The position numbers were made by a program, and so were the translations under genes. Positions 36,385 through 48,577 of a DNA stretch of 64,000 nt are shown here, piece by piece. Positions within the stretch are counted from its first letter, which is position 1. Every line of letters starts with the position of its first letter. This stretch comes from Macrostomum hystrix (lineage: Eukaryota; Platyhelminthes; Macrostomidae). The stretch lies in NCBI GenBank assembly GCA_950097015.1, contig CATNEN010000007.1, forward strand, positions 2,604,001 through 2,668,000. Direction: 5' to 3'. The notes beneath the pieces are model-generated. The model searched no databases. It worked only from the letters and a program-made list of their open reading frames with translations, and was not told where the DNA came from.

Positions 36385-37376
36385 GAAAGGGGTAGATTGG
36401 AGAGGGGTAGATTGGAGAGGGGTAGATTTGAGAGAGGGTAGATAGAAGAGAGGGGTAGATTGGAGAGAGGGTAGATAGAAGAGAGGGTAGATTGGAGTGG
36501 GGTAGAGTGGAGAGGGGTAGAGTGGAGAGGGGTAGAGTGGAGAGAGGGGTAGATTGGAGAGAGGGTAGATAGAAGAGAGGGTAGATTGGAGTGGGTATAG
36601 TGGAGAGGGGTAGAGTGGAGAGGGGTAGAGTGGATAGGGGTAGAGTGGAGAGGGGTAGAGTGGAGAGGGGTAGAGTGGAGAGAGGGGTAGATTGGAGAGA
36701 GGGTAGATAGAAGAGAGGGTAGATTGGAGTGGGGTAGAGTGGAGAGGGGTAGAGTGGAGAGGGGTAGAGTGGAGAGAGGGGTAGATTGGAGAGAGGGTAG
36801 ATAGAAGAGAGGGTAGATTGGAGTGGGTATAGTGGAGAGGGGTAGAGTGGAGAGGGGTAGAGTGGATAGGGGTAGAGTGGAGAGGGGTAGAGTGGAGAGG
36901 GGTAGAGTGGAGAGAGGGGTAGATTGGAGAGAGGGTAGATAGAAGAGAGGGTAGATTGGAGTGGGGTAGAGTGGAGAGGGGTAGAGTGGAGAGGGGTAGA
37001 GTGGAGAGGGGTAGAGTGGAGAGGGGTAGAGTGGAGAGAGGGGTAGATTGGAGAGAGGGTAGATAGAAGAAAGGGTAGATGGGAGTGGGGTAGAGTGGAG
37101 AGGGGTAGAGTGGATAGGGGTAGAGTGGAGAGGGGTAGAGTGGAGAGGGGTAGAGTGGAGAGGGGTAGAGTGGAGAGAGGGGTAGATTGGAGAGAGGGTA
37201 GATAGAAGAGAGGGTAGATTGGAGTGGGGTAGAGTGGAGAGGGGTAGAGTGGAGAGGGGTAGAGTGGAGAGGGGTAGAGTGGAGAGGGGTAGAGTGGAGA
37301 GGGGTAGAGTGGATAGGGGTAGAGTGGAGAGGGGTAGAGTGGAGAGAGGGGCAGATTGGAGAGAGGGACAGATGAG
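36385..37376. repeat. Minisatellite, about 15-bp unit with higher-order structure
   Basis: Basic unit GGAGAGGGGTAGAGT. Blocks of it alternate with a distinct segment, GGGGTAGATTGGAGAGAGGG then TAGATAGAAGAGAGGG, which recurs every roughly 110-150 bp (for example near 36550, 36680, 36780, 36915, 37040 and 37180). This gives a clear two-level repeat. Confidence 0.95.
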
Positions 37377-38276
37377 AGGCTAAAGTTACAATGCCATAGA
37401 TGATATAGAATATAGAATATTGAGATAATAGAGATGATATAGAATATAGCTGCTCAAGATTACGTGGCGGTAAGCTTGAGCAGCTGTAGTTAAGAACAAT
37501 TAATTTTCAGTGCAGTCGGGCCCGCTAGCTTATTACGCAGGTCGAATTCCTTCCTAAATTCCGTCTCGTTTACGATGTGGGCGAATCTCGGCCTACTGGC
37601 TGCAGTCTCTAATCGGTGGCATTTGCGCTGACAAAAAGAGAAAAAGGTCCGAAGCGAAGGAGACTGAAAGCAGGGACTGCAGGCAATTAAAGCTCCGATT
37701 CTCTGTTTGCAGCGGCTTCTGTTTTCTTTGCGCCTTGGGTAGCTGGCCACGCTAACTTGCCACGGAAATCATCTTGGCTCCTCTCTTCAATTCTGCGCGC
37801 TGGCGGGGTTTAAAACTTTCTTAGAAACTCGGCAGAGCTTCGACAGTGTCGGCAAGCTGGCAAGCTTGAGTGACGTGTTCTTTGTTAAAATCTTCTGGCT
37901 TCTGCTCATGTGAGCATTGGCTCTCTACCAGATCCCTGCCCCAGGGACCTGCCAAGCAAGCGGCGCTTTGGCTGCCTGCTGATGGCAAGTCAGTGTCGAT
38001 CAGGCGGGTCATGCGTCAAATTCTCAGGTGACTCGCGTCAGCCGCATGCCGAAGCTGCCAGACCGCTCCACTGACCCGTCACTGCGTGGCTCGGGGCTTG
38101 TCTGCCCTCCCCCGCGTTTTCTCTGATTATTTGCTGGCACTTTCTTTGCAGTCTGCGTTTTGCCTGACCTTATGCCTGACTTAAGCAATTCAAAAAAACA
38201 TTTTCCTCTCCTTCCCTCACCTCCATCCCTCACTGACTCTCCATTTCTCTCATAACCACATCTCTCCCAGCCTCCT
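37377..38276. other. Unassigned intergenic DNA with a short hairpin
   Basis: Unique sequence. Contains a perfect 11-bp inverted repeat, AGCTGCTCAAG at 37448-37458 and CTTGAGCAGCT at 37475-37485, with a 16-nt loop. No gene seen. Confidence 0.4.
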
Positions 38277-38567
38277 GTTCTCACCCTCCTGTTCTCACCC
38301 TCCTGTTCTCACCCTCCTGTTCTCACCCTCCTGTTCTCACCCTCCTTTTCTCACCCTCCTGTCCTCACCCTCCTGTTCTCACCCTCCTGTTCTCACCCTC
38401 CTGTTCTCACCCTCCTGTTCTCACCCTCCTGTTCTCACCCTCCTGTTCTCACCCTCCTGTTCTCACCCTCCTGTTCTCACCCTCCTGTTCTCACCCTCCT
38501 GTTCTCACCTTCCTGTTCTCACCCTCCTGTTCTCACCCTCCTGTCCTCACCCTCCTGTTCTCAGCCT
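38277..38567. repeat. Minisatellite, 14-bp unit
   Basis: About 20 copies of TTCTCACCCTCCTG. Variants are few (TTTTCTCAC, GTCCTCACC). Confidence 0.95.
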
Positions 38568-39336
38568 TCTCTTCTCTCTCCAATGGGATATAAAACTTGA
38601 CTTTAGCAAATCTACTAGTCCTCAGTTATTTAATAAAGCATTTGATAAACTGTTCAACACCTATAACACCCGCTGTCAGGTCCCAAGGTGATCAGCTGAG
38701 CGAATCGGAGCGGCTCAGTCGCATCTGCTGTGTCCGAGAAGACAATTTGACTAAACAAATTACTTTGTTGTTAATATTGATGTTTTTGTTGCTTGTGTGT
38801 ATATACAAGTACATGCATATATAAAGCACAGAGCTTTACTTATATCAGAGCAGCATTCTTTGAGCAGCTCATAAGCCAGTACTCTCTAAACCAGCAGTTT
38901 GTTTCTACTAAATCTATACTCGTTAACGCTTGAGTTCATTCACGAACCCCTGGCACCATAAATGCTTTGAGCGCACTCAAGCAGTGAGGATTGCTGTGGT
39001 CCCATGTTATGCGAAATTAATTCTTCATCATATTTCAAGTGCTCTACACCAGCAATCGCATGGCAGTCAATTCAAAGCTAAAAACAAATCATTGATCCGT
39101 GCCCATGCTGCAGCCGCTCTCTGTCGTGATTTTAGCCTTTCATGGGAGAGCCTTAAGGAGTTGCACAGTAAGCGGCCGTGATTGTTTATTGAATGCAGTT
39201 CTCCAATCCAAGAGTACACAAGCGGCCAACGATTTTGAGACCAGTGCTTGCTTGCGGGTTAGCGCAGCTTTGAACACCTCAGATTGGAATTTATAAATGC
39301 TTGGATTTGTTTATCAAACGCCAAGCATGTTTCAGA
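38568..39336. other. Unassigned intergenic DNA
   Basis: Unique DNA with short uninformative frames. No gene seen. Confidence 0.4.
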
Positions 39337-39640
39337 GGGGGTGAGTGGCAGAGCGGTCTGATACGTTTGCCTCTCTCACCAATCTCACTGAGCTCGATTC
39401 CACGGCGAGGCCACATTTATTTGGAGTGCAGCCTTGGAGACACGTCCTTGTGGTTTAACCTTCAAGGCACAGCGAGAGTGTACACTGCCATTCGATGAGT
39501 AAGTCAGGGCAGATGTACACACCTGTGCGAGTGTGTGCTTGCGTGCGGTATTTGTGTGAGCATGTGCTCAGGAGTCAGCTGAAAGGGCAGAATTGCCTGC
39601 TCGCTGGTTGAGGGTCTACTCGCAGCAAATGATGCACTTT
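39337..39640 (+). repeat. SINE family B, near-full-length copy
   Basis: tRNA-like head GAGTGGCAGAGCGGTCTGAT with CTGAGCTCGATTCCACGG as B-box, then ACATTTATTTGGAGTGCAGC. The body has AGTGTACACTGCC and GTCAGGGCAGATGTACACAC, a GT-rich stretch (GTGCGAGTGTGTGCTTGCGT), and AGGAGTCAGCTGAAAGGGCA. Same order as the minus-strand copy at 59421-59752. Confidence 0.85.
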
Positions 39641-41503
39641 GAGTACTTTGCGCTGGCTATTGCTCGTTACTTTATATGCAAGCTTTGCCTGACTCAGCAC
39701 AATGTCTCGCGAAGCAAGCATCCTGAGCACGAATCCGTAGGATGTCCTCAGCCGTAGGAGGACAGAAGGCCATCCGCCTTCTTAGGTTTACTAAGAACCC
39801 CGCAATTAATTTCTTACTGGAGTTACGTAACAGTAGAATAACCACGGGAGGTATTTCAAATAACTACATGTCGGCTATTATTGTTAATTTATATATATTT
39901 GAACCAATATGGATTCACCAAAGAGGTTTTTTACAGAGCAATGCTAGTTGTCCTCGTCACCAGGATCTTCGACAAGAATCGCTGAATAACTCGACGATGC
40001 TGACGTCGGAGGGCTTTGAAATTTTCGTCATCGTAAAGGTCGGAAAAGTTAGAATCAGTTGGTGGACTTTCATGAAAAGCTGTCATTCGGTTTGGGAGCT
40101 ATCGTGCAGTATGCAGTAGGTATTTGAAATACACCGGCAGGCGTCAGCGGATTGAGCAGCAGGTTCTCCTTTTTGGATGCAAATGTACTTTCAAATATAC
40201 TAATGTTCTTGTTCGTTGCGTCTACCCTTTTTGCGTTTCTCTCTCCCTCTCATTTTCTCGCTCGGGCTGTGTGCGGGCTGCGATTGGCAGGCTTGAGCTG
40301 GCAGTGTTTTTCTGACCCTTGCGTGCGTATGATTGGCTGTAGCCGGGTAGGCCGAAAGTCACATGCGATCGTGCAAGGTAATGCTCGGATATCTTTGAAG
40401 ATGATTTACGATGCAGAAAAGACTGAGCGTCCCGACAATCTATTACAGAAAAGTCTCTAAATAAAATTAGCAAGCTGCAAAATAAAATATTTCCGCAGTC
40501 TTCCAAGCAACAAAACTTCGGACAAAGCAGAGCAAACAGACTCGAACAAAACCAGCCGTCTACAGTCAAAAGTGCGGCAAATGTCCTGTCCTACCCCAGC
40601 CGATTGGCTATTATTTGATCAGGCAATCATAATTGGATTAGAGTCAGAAATATTTCCGGGAGAAGGCCACAGCGGGGCGAGAGCAGCCATCGCTCTTCTC
40701 CTTCAAGTGTTGCCCCGAGGCTCTTCAGGTGTGCTATTGAATAATGACGCCTATAGGAGTAGTGCCTTATTTGACAGACTAGAGTTAGTCGAGCTGGCCA
40801 GAATTCTCTGCATCTTCCCAGACTGAAACGGCTTTGCAACAAATGAGCGGCCAGACCCGGATTAAACCAGCTTTGACTGCCCTGATACGCAATTAAGTCG
40901 AATCCAAAGGCCAAACTTTTTTATCGAGCTTGATGATAGTTTGATCCCAGTTTGATTGGGCTCTGGCACTGAGGCTTGAGAGGCCGGTGCAAACCCATCG
41001 GTGCGGGGCTAATCGCCTGCCGAGGTGGAAATTTCGCAGCGGATCGGCAAGTTAAGAGCGATAAACAAAGCCATCGGAGCGTTCGACGGCTCTTGCGCCC
41101 TCATAAGTAGTTCTCTTCTCTTCCCAAAAGAAGCGATGTTGAAATTTCACCCCGCCGCTGGCTTGACACGCAAGCTCGCTCTCAAATCACATCCTTGCCG
41201 CTGTCCCAGTTTTGGACGGGGTTAGAATTTTGTTGCTACTTTGACGAAAAAAGGACTAAACAGACTTTGGCTTTTAAAACTTTTTTTGATGGAAGCTGTC
41301 GAAATTGGTTGGTACTTTCTCTTTCTTCTCTGTGTATACACAAACAGTCCTTAAATGTGTGTAGTTGGATGCCTTCGTGGAAAATTTAACTTACAGAATT
41401 TCAAGGCTCGAATGATGCTACTATTTTGATTTAAGTAGTTTAATGTGAACGCATAGAAGCCAGCTAATGTTGCTTGGCAAGGACCTTTGCGACCCAAACC
41501 TTT
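39641..41503. other. Unassigned intergenic DNA
   Basis: Unique DNA. Frames at 39742-40119 (125 codons, plus) and 40572-40826 show no recognisable domain or splice support. I do not call a gene. Confidence 0.4.
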
Positions 41504-41668
41504 GCTACAAGGACATTTGCTACCATTGTGATTGCTACAAGCACATTTGCTACCAGCATTATTGCTACAAGGACATTTGCTACCATTGTGATTGCAACAA
41601 GGACATTTGCTACCAGCATTATTGCTACAAGGACATTTGCTACCAGGTCATTGCATTGCTACCAGGAC
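41504..41668. repeat. Minisatellite, 30-bp unit
   Basis: About five copies of a 30-bp unit containing TTGCTACAAGGACATTTGCT and ACCAGCATTA, alternating with an ACCATTGTGA half. The unit length is a multiple of three, so plus-strand frames stay open by chance. Confidence 0.88.
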
Positions 41669-42085
41669 TTTTGTCACCTGTACATTTGCAAACTGTCTAG
41701 CTTTTTATGGGGTCCATCGGATTGCTTTCAGAAGTGCGGTCTATGCTACCTTATATCCAACTGATCATCGTCCTTAACTAAAGGTAATTATAGTGACAGA
41801 AATGGTTGAACTTGAGCAGTTAAATAAATGTGCATCGCGTGCAAGAATTCAAATAAATGAAAACTGAAGAGTCAACTAGATGCACCCATCACCACTGCTC
41901 GAACCTGAGCGAGCTCATATTTGCCTCTTGGTTTTGTACTTTATTCTTGGATATATTTCATATTGGCCACTGTGGAAAAATATTTTATCTGTCCATTGAT
42001 CTTATCTGTCACCTGTTATGATCTTATCTGTCACCTGTTACAATCTTGTCTCTCACCTGTTATGATCATATTTATCTCTTACGAT

Positions 42086-42335
42086 TGTGAGTGACAGCCC
42101 AGAGGTTGGAGCTTTGGACTTCTGACCGAGACGTCAGGAGTTCGAATCTCGGCCGTGGCAGCAAACAGTGTCCTATAGCAAAACACTCGATTCCCTAGTG
42201 ATTCAGTTCATCCAGCAGGATAATCAGAACTAGCAGTTAGCTGGGCCGTAGATGTTGTGTAAGTGCCACAGTCTCCCCAGTCCATGGACTGAACAGTTGT
42301 ACAGTGGTCACTAAAAGTGAAGAGCAATTTACATG
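42086..42335 (+). repeat. tRNA-derived SINE, family A, best-preserved copy
   Basis: Head with CAGAGGTTGGAGCTTTGG and GGAGTTCGAATCTCGGC (B-box). The body contains AAACAGTGTCCTATAGCAAA, ATTCCCTAGTGATTCAGTTC, AGTTAGCTGGG and CAGTCCATGGACTGAACAG. Parts recur at 24480, 59925, 58595 and on the minus strand at 7635. A short ATCTTATCTGTCACCTGTTA tandem run (three copies) lies just upstream at 41996-42066. Confidence 0.75.
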
Positions 42336-42919
42336 TTATTTTTAGCACTCTAATAATATCAGTTTGGACCAAGTGGCCGCAAAACAAGCTGCAATGCGAA
42401 AAAAACATTTCATTGTACTCCTAAAAGCAAGTGGGAAGCCTGTGACAATGAGGGCTTCAGCACTGCCGGTGCAGCGAGTTGTAGGGCTTTCCTAATATTA
42501 CTCAGTGCAAGGGGCTGAGGCGGTGAAGTCACTAAAAATAGGCTGACAAGGGAAACAGGAAGTGACGCGAATTGGGCACCGCCGTGGTAAAGTGGGAAGT
42601 TTATTTTTTCATAAAGCTTCCTCACGTGTCATTTGCTGAGCTGAAAGGCGGGGCACAGACAGGCGGGGAGTTATGAGATTGAGATGGAAGCCAGGGCCGC
42701 GCACAGAGAGATGGGGCGTCTGGACGATTGAGACCGTTATCGACTTGTGGGCCAATCGGGGCGAGTTGAGGGGGCGTTGAGAAGCTACTCACTCCACTAC
42801 TCGAGGAAGATAAATGGCGCCAACTTCCTTGAGATTTGACAATTCTGACATCTGACGAACCAGTTGAGCCTTTGCACACAGCATTGCACTGAAGGTGAGT
42901 CACTTTTCAATTAATTAAA
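42336..42919. other. Unassigned intergenic DNA
   Basis: Unique sequence. A 93-codon minus-strand frame at 42622-42903 is Ser/Pro-rich with no domain. No gene called. Confidence 0.4.
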
Positions 42920-43690
42920 GGCCCACATCCATTCCTGACCCACATCCATTACTGACCCACATCCATTCCTGACCCACATCAATTCCTGACCCACATCCAT
43001 TCCTGACCCACATCAATTCCTGACCCACATCCATTCCTGACCCACATCCATTCCTGACCCACATCAATTCCTGACCCACATCCATTCCTGACCCACATCA
43101 ATTCCTGACCCACATCCATTCCTGACCCACATCAATTCCTGACCCACATCCATTCCTGACCCACATCAATTCCTGACCCACATCCATTCCTGATCCACAT
43201 CCATTCCTGACCCACATCCATTCCTGACCCACATCCATTCCTGACCCACATCAATTCCTGACCCACATCCATTCCTGACCCACATCAATTCCTGACCCAC
43301 ATCCATTCCTGACCCACATCCATTCCTGACCCACATCAATTCCTGACCCACATCCATTCCTGACCCACATCAATTTCTGACCCACATCCATTCCTGACCC
43401 ACATCCATTCCTGACCCACATCAATTCCTGACCCACATCAATTCCTGACCCACATCCATTCCTGACCCACATCAATTCCTGACCCACATCAATTCCTGAC
43501 CCACATCAATTCCTGACCCACATCAATTCCTGACCCACATAATTCCTGACCCACATCAATTCCTGACCCACATCAACTCATGACCCACATCCATTCCTGA
43601 CCTACATTAACTCCTGACCCACATCAACTCCTGACCCACATCAATTTCTGGCCCACATTAACTCCTGACCCACATCCATTCCTGACTCAC
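42920..43690. repeat. Minisatellite, 17-bp unit CCTGACCCACATCCATT
   Basis: About 45 copies, alternating C and A at one position (CATCCATT/CATCAATT). Degenerate units with CAACTC appear at the right end (43560-43690), where the array fades out. Confidence 0.96.
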
Positions 43691-43989
43691 ATGTATTCTT
43701 GCTCAACTGTCATCGTGCTGCAAAGAAATTTTGATGAAATAAATGATGCTAGCTTCCGTCAATAAGCATCTAATTAAGGCCAATGACAAAAAAATTTTCT
43801 TGTCTCGCTTTCTAGACATAATCTAGGCCTCAGTAATTTTGCTTTAAATTACATTTCATTTCCTTTAACATTAGTCCGGGACTTCCTTCAACAAAGGGAT
43901 TGCAGCTTTTCAAGGGTTCGTAAAGAGGTTTTTGACACCGTTTCGTATGGCCTCACTAACGCACACCTCTGTCTAACACTCTTTTTGAA

Positions 43990-44235
43990 ACACACCTCCC
44001 TGACACACCTCCCTGACACACCTGCCTGACACACCTGCCTGACACACCTGCCTGACACACACCTCCCTGACACACCTGCCTGACACACCTGCCTGACACA
44101 CACCTCCCTGACACACCTGCCTGACACACACCTCCATGACACACAACTGCCTGACACACACCTCCCAAACATAGACCTCCCTGACACACAACTCCCTGAC
44201 ATGCATCTTCCTGACACACCTTCCTGACACATCTT
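43990..44235. repeat. Minisatellite, 14-18-bp unit
   Basis: About 15 copies of CCTGACACACCTG and CCTGACACACACCTC. Resembles the 17-bp unit just upstream in its CCTGAC-CAC core, so the two may share an origin. Confidence 0.9.
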
Positions 44236-45198
44236 ATTTACACACATCTCACTCTTAGGCATCCTCAATAAATGAATACTTCTAATAAATCACATCAAAT
44301 TCGTATCGAATGACAGCTACACATCTTTGTCCTATCGGCTCGAGAAGTTGATATCCTAATCCGATACGGGATGGATGTAGAGCTAAATCCTCTATTAGCG
44401 AAGGTTTGATCCAAGCATTGGACGCAACGCCCATTCCATATATAGAATGTGCCGATGGATAGTATCTAACACTGAGATTGCCGGATGATGAGTTGAGCTC
44501 GATAAACCCGAGCCGGACCTGTCAGCAGAGGGGAGCGAGCGGACATCCGGCTGCACTTTATAGCACTGGGCGGGTTCGGAACTGGTTGACCATGCCGCTC
44601 CACGGCCGCTCCACTCGATTAGCTAATCAGTAGAGTTGGGGGGTAGCTCCCTAATCCGCCTGTGGAGTGGCGAGCAGATAAGACAGTATCTGCGCCCCAC
44701 AGGTCTGCAGCATCCGCGTGGATGCGGGGAAGAATGAACAGCACCATGGCTGCTCGGTGGGGATGAAGTGGGCGTTCTTGTTTTCAGAGACACAGATAAG
44801 GAAATATGAGGAGTCAAGGAGCGGCACGAGGCCATCAAGGATAGAGCGAGAGTAGATAAGTCAGCGAGATAGATTGAGTGCTGCAATTTGATTAACTTGA
44901 GTGCGACCATGTCAAACAGCAAAGTCTTTTTCATTATAATCTCATAAAAAATGCTGTTTTCTGTCTAAGGTGCATGTCTAAGGAAGTCGTACTATTTATA
45001 GCTTGAGATGTCTTCCTTGAGACGGTCAAGAGACGTCTTCCTTCGTACACTCAGACCAAGGTCACTGACTCTCGGACCAAGGTCCCCTGAGCTCGTATCC
45101 AATTTCTCAATTATCAACTGATCTCAACGACGATTTACCGTTTCAGGCTGCAGTCTTTGGTCTGGAAAGCGAGAAGCAGCAAAGTGAGAGTTTTCACA
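44236..45198. other. DIRAS upstream region
   Basis: Presumed promoter and 5' UTR of the GTPase gene. A splice-acceptor-like TTTACCGTTTCAG ends at about 45148, so a 5' UTR intron or a trans-splice site is likely. A 103-codon minus-strand frame (44623-44934) has no recognised domain. Confidence 0.45.
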
Positions 45199-45864
45199 AT
45201 GCCCGAGCAGAGCTGCGACTACCGCGTGGCCGTGTTCGGGTCGGCCGGTGTGGGCAAATCCTCCCTGGTGCAGCGCTTCATTCGAGGCACCTTCAAAGAG
45301 GCGTACACGCCCACAGTTGAGGACACTTACCGACAGGTGATTAGCAGCGATAAGCAGGTGTGCACACTGCAGATTACGGATACGACTGGGTCGCACCAGT
45401 TCCCAGCCATGATGCGGCTCAGCATGAGCAAGGGCCACGCATTCGTTCTGGTGTACTCGGTTACCGCTCGAGCCACTCTTGTCGAGCTAAATGCTGTTGT
45501 TACAGAGCTGCGCGACATCAAGGGCGCCGACATTGCGACTATCCCGCTGATGCTGGTGGCCAACAAGAGCGACGAGCCCGCGAGCAGTCGAGAGGTGAGT
45601 CGAGACGCGGGCGCCGCAGTGGCCGCCAAATGGGGTTGCGGCTTCATCGAAACCTCTGCCAAGGACAATGTCAATGTTAGCGAGGCCTTCGCGCAGCTGC
45701 TGCGCATGGACAAGGAGCGCGACATGGCGCTGCTCTGCGAAGCCGGGTGGCAGCATCAACAATCTGCTGCTGCGGCCACCACCTCAGCCGGTGCTGCTTC
45801 GCGGGGTGGTCGTGGCAGTAGCTGCAGATCGCGTCACAGGAGCCGAAAGTGCAGCCTGATGTAG
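45199..45864 (+). CDS. DIRAS: DIRAS-family Ras-like small GTPase, single coding exon
   Basis: 221 aa starting [14 protein letters not shown], as in vertebrate DIRAS1/2 (MPEQSNDYRVVVFG). The upstream open frame to 45157 is not needed. G1 is GSAGVGKSS (residues 14-22). The effector region is [17 protein letters not shown]3/switch II is [12 protein letters not shown]4 NKSD and G5 ETSAK. A Gln/Ala/Ser/Arg-rich hypervariable tail ends in the prenylation box CSLM, so plasma-membrane attachment is expected. DIRAS proteins naturally carry Ser in place of Ras Gln61 and Thr for Ala59, and are mostly GTP-bound. Here the residue at the Ras Gly12 position is also Ala (codon GCC). Human paralogues number three; an invertebrate single gene is expected, so no paralogue number is given. 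Confidence 0.96.
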   Translation: MPEQSCDYRVAVFGSAGVGKSSLVQRFIRGTFKEAYTPTVEDTYRQVISSDKQVCTLQITDTTGSHQFPAMMRLSMSKGHAFVLVYSVTARATLVELNAVVTELRDIKGADIATIPLMLVANKSDEPASSREVSRDAGAAVAAKWGCGFIETSAKDNVNVSEAFAQLLRMDKERDMALLCEAGWQHQQSAAAATTSAGAASRGGRGSSCRSRHRSRKCSLM

Positions 45865-47392
45865 CAGCGAGATGAGCTGCTGAGGAATCTGTCACGAGCG
45901 TGACAAGTCAATGACTGGTTGGTCCCAGTGGACTCAGCGCGGCGCCCCAAGGCGTCAATTCTTCCTCTGAACATGCGCACAACTTGTTTTGTTTCCGATA
46001 GTATGAGGCAAAAACGTGCTGCTTTCTGCCACCAACTAATTATTGGACCGCATGTGCAATCCGGTGTTGGCTATGTCAGAAAATCAAGGCCAGTTACATT
46101 TTAATTCGTGAAACGTCGCGCCTGCTACGTTTATCATTTTGAAAACATCTGCTTAGCACACGATTTTTGGATACCACGGATCGGAGTGAGTGAGGCTGAG
46201 GCGCAGACGAGGGTTAGATGTGTAGGCGTAAACAATCCAGAAAAATATTATTTTAATTCACAAATTCCAACGAGTTAACAAGGCCATCTCTGTACTACTT
46301 CAATAATCCTTTGGAATCGTCCTTTGTCCCGAAAACTTCCAATAATATATTTCCGATTCGATGTAACGCGAAGAAGGATATTATTCGTCGCTAATTTGTT
46401 GCGCACCAAATTCCGGTCTAATCATGTAAAAACGATGCGAGCTAATTTGATACGTGCAGTTAAACAGTGGAAGCTATAGCGCTTGTACTAAAATGTCACA
46501 CTGAGTGTTCACTGCTCCCCGGAATCTGCAGGCATGATAGATTAATATATGCGAGAAAACATACCACGCCCTATGGAGGGTGAACACGACGCTCGGAGCA
46601 GAATTGCTCGAATGGGCATGCCAGTTTTTCTCTGAAATCCTCATTGTTACGGCGTGATTCATTTTTTAATTGAAATTCATATTGAATTTTTTATTAAAAA
46701 GTACACCTAGTTTAGATTGGCTTCGATATGTACCACTGCTGCTTTAGTTTAATAAGTGGCACTGCTTTTAAGTGTGCTCTTGATTTTGCTTTTCAGTGTC
46801 ATTTACCCAGAAGTGGCGTGCGTGGATGGAAATACTTTTGTGAAAAATGTCTGCTACTATGGTGGCGCATTGAAGACACCCACCTGCACACCGTCAGAGA
46901 ATTACGGTGGCCTTGAATATATCGAAAGCGCGCTCCGCGATGCATGAACGATAGCAGGTGATTAATAGCTGATACGGCTTGAAGAAGAGAGTTTGGGATT
47001 TGCGAACAGCAGCAATGGAGACAAACAGGGCAGTCGGCTGTTGTTACTTGTAACTTAACACTGGCAAGCTAATGTCATCATTATCCACATGTGTGATTCC
47101 CGCTACTGTGCGAGCTCATTAGTGCATTCCAGAGCACCTTGTGCTTCTTCTCGAATTAGAAATATACTTCACGCGTGAGCACTGTCAAATTACATGTTGC
47201 GAAACGAATAGAACACACAGAATCACAGCAACAATCTCGTATTCTAATATATTATAGAACGAGTAAAACCTTGAGCTAAATTTGAATTCCTAATCTTCAG
47301 GGGTGAATGCACGTGCTCCCATAATCCCTGAGTTCTAATTAGCTGCGAGACCACATCAAATATGAGCATAGCCAAAAGTGCAATATGCTTAC
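45865..47392. other. Intergenic DNA 3' of DIRAS
   Basis: AT-rich unique DNA. A 63-codon hydrophobic-leader frame at 46756-46947 is listed separately. Nothing else is recognised. Confidence 0.45.
46756..46947 (+). CDS. Possible small secreted peptide, uncertain
   Basis: The frame has no ATG. It opens right after a TAA at 46753-46755 and reads VALLLSVLLILLFSVIYPEV, then ACVDGNTFVKNVCYYGG and PTCTPSENYGGLEY, ending SALRDA. The hydrophobic leader followed by three Cys looks like a signal peptide plus a short Cys-containing mature part. An AG at the start could be a weak splice acceptor that splits the Met codon. No family recognised; it may be chance. Confidence 0.2.
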   Translation: MALLLSVLLILLFSVIYPEVACVDGNTFVKNVCYYGGALKTPTCTPSENYGGLEYIESALRDA

Positions 47393-47520
47393 GGCTTGAC
47401 AATGAATAATTCAGGGCAGATGTGCACCCCCTGTGTGCGTGCGAGTGTGCTCAGCGTCATCGGATGCTGCAAGTCGACTGTCGATAGAATGATGCACCAT
47501 GCCCACAGCCCAGAAATATC
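47393..47520 (+). repeat. SINE family B, decayed fragment
   Basis: TTCAGGGCAGATGTGCACCC, TGTGTGCGTGCGAGTGTGCT, then GATGCACCATG. The body resembles 39470-39640 without the tRNA-like head. Confidence 0.5.
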
Positions 47521-48577
47521 AAAATATTTGTTATTACAAGGACTTCACATTTTGTATTGCTTGGGCCTTAATAATTGATGATAGCATGAATTCAACGAGC
47601 TTGTACTCTGACGTTACCGCATTTAGTCAAAGGGAAATTAGGAATAAGCGAATCAGGCCCACATCCGTCAAATAAAGTCGCTGTTTGCTGGGTCACTGAA
47701 GTTCACGTCTTATAAAACTATGTATATGACTCTAAGCATAGAGCGCATGCTTGCATACTCAATAGATAGCTGTATACGAGATTGATATATTTATAATAAA
47801 CAATATTGCTGCACCCGCCCGGTAAGCAATATCATCAAATATCAGGATCAGTTCTGTCCGGCAATGCGGGCTTGTGTATATAGGGATTCGCCAAATCTTT
47901 ATTCGGCTTCAATCCGGCACTAATAACGCTCAGACGTCACGTACCTGTACTGTACCGGCCTACATTTGCCGCTGCATATGCATTATAAACATGAGCTAGT
48001 AGCCTATTATAGTATGTATATGCATATTATATGCACATTATACTTCCCAAATACAGTTGTACTTCTAATCTATAAAATTACATAGTTTAAAATATTATAG
48101 CCAGGAGTGTCAGAGAGACGCGATTGAAGAACTTCGGGGCATAATGTAACATTTCACTTGTTTTCCACTTAAAATCTTTTTTTGTGATCCAAGAGCAGAG
48201 CAGGAGCACAATCAACACACCTGTATGTAGCTGATGCAGAATTTAAAAAGCAGCAATCAAGTAAAGCGCATGATTTTGCTACAAAGAATTTTACGCGTGA
48301 ACTAAACGTTTCGCAATGCATTCAGCTGTTCCTGCATGCAACCTATAGTGGCTCCAGTATCAAAGTACATTTCACTAAATGAGTTCCGCATTAATTCGAT
48401 TCATCTTCAAAATAGAAAGTGTGAAGATGAAATGTACGATTCACTAATCTATATCTATTGGATTGTATCTTCTAGTAATGCCGCAACAAAAGTACTTTAC
48501 TCGGATAATCTGAGTTGAGTAACGTGAACGTGAAGCACGGCTGTGTACAACAGATGCATCATATTGTTGATAGCTGT
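47521..48577. other. Unassigned intergenic DNA
   Basis: AT-rich unique sequence with short frames only. No gene or element recognised. Confidence 0.4.

Noticed and set aside
40572-40826. 84-codon plus-strand frame
   Set aside because: No recognisable domain, no splice support, and a length expected by chance in this base composition.
42920-44235. CRISPR-like array of short repeats
   Set aside because: Units are contiguous with no unique spacers, and the DNA is eukaryotic. These are minisatellites.
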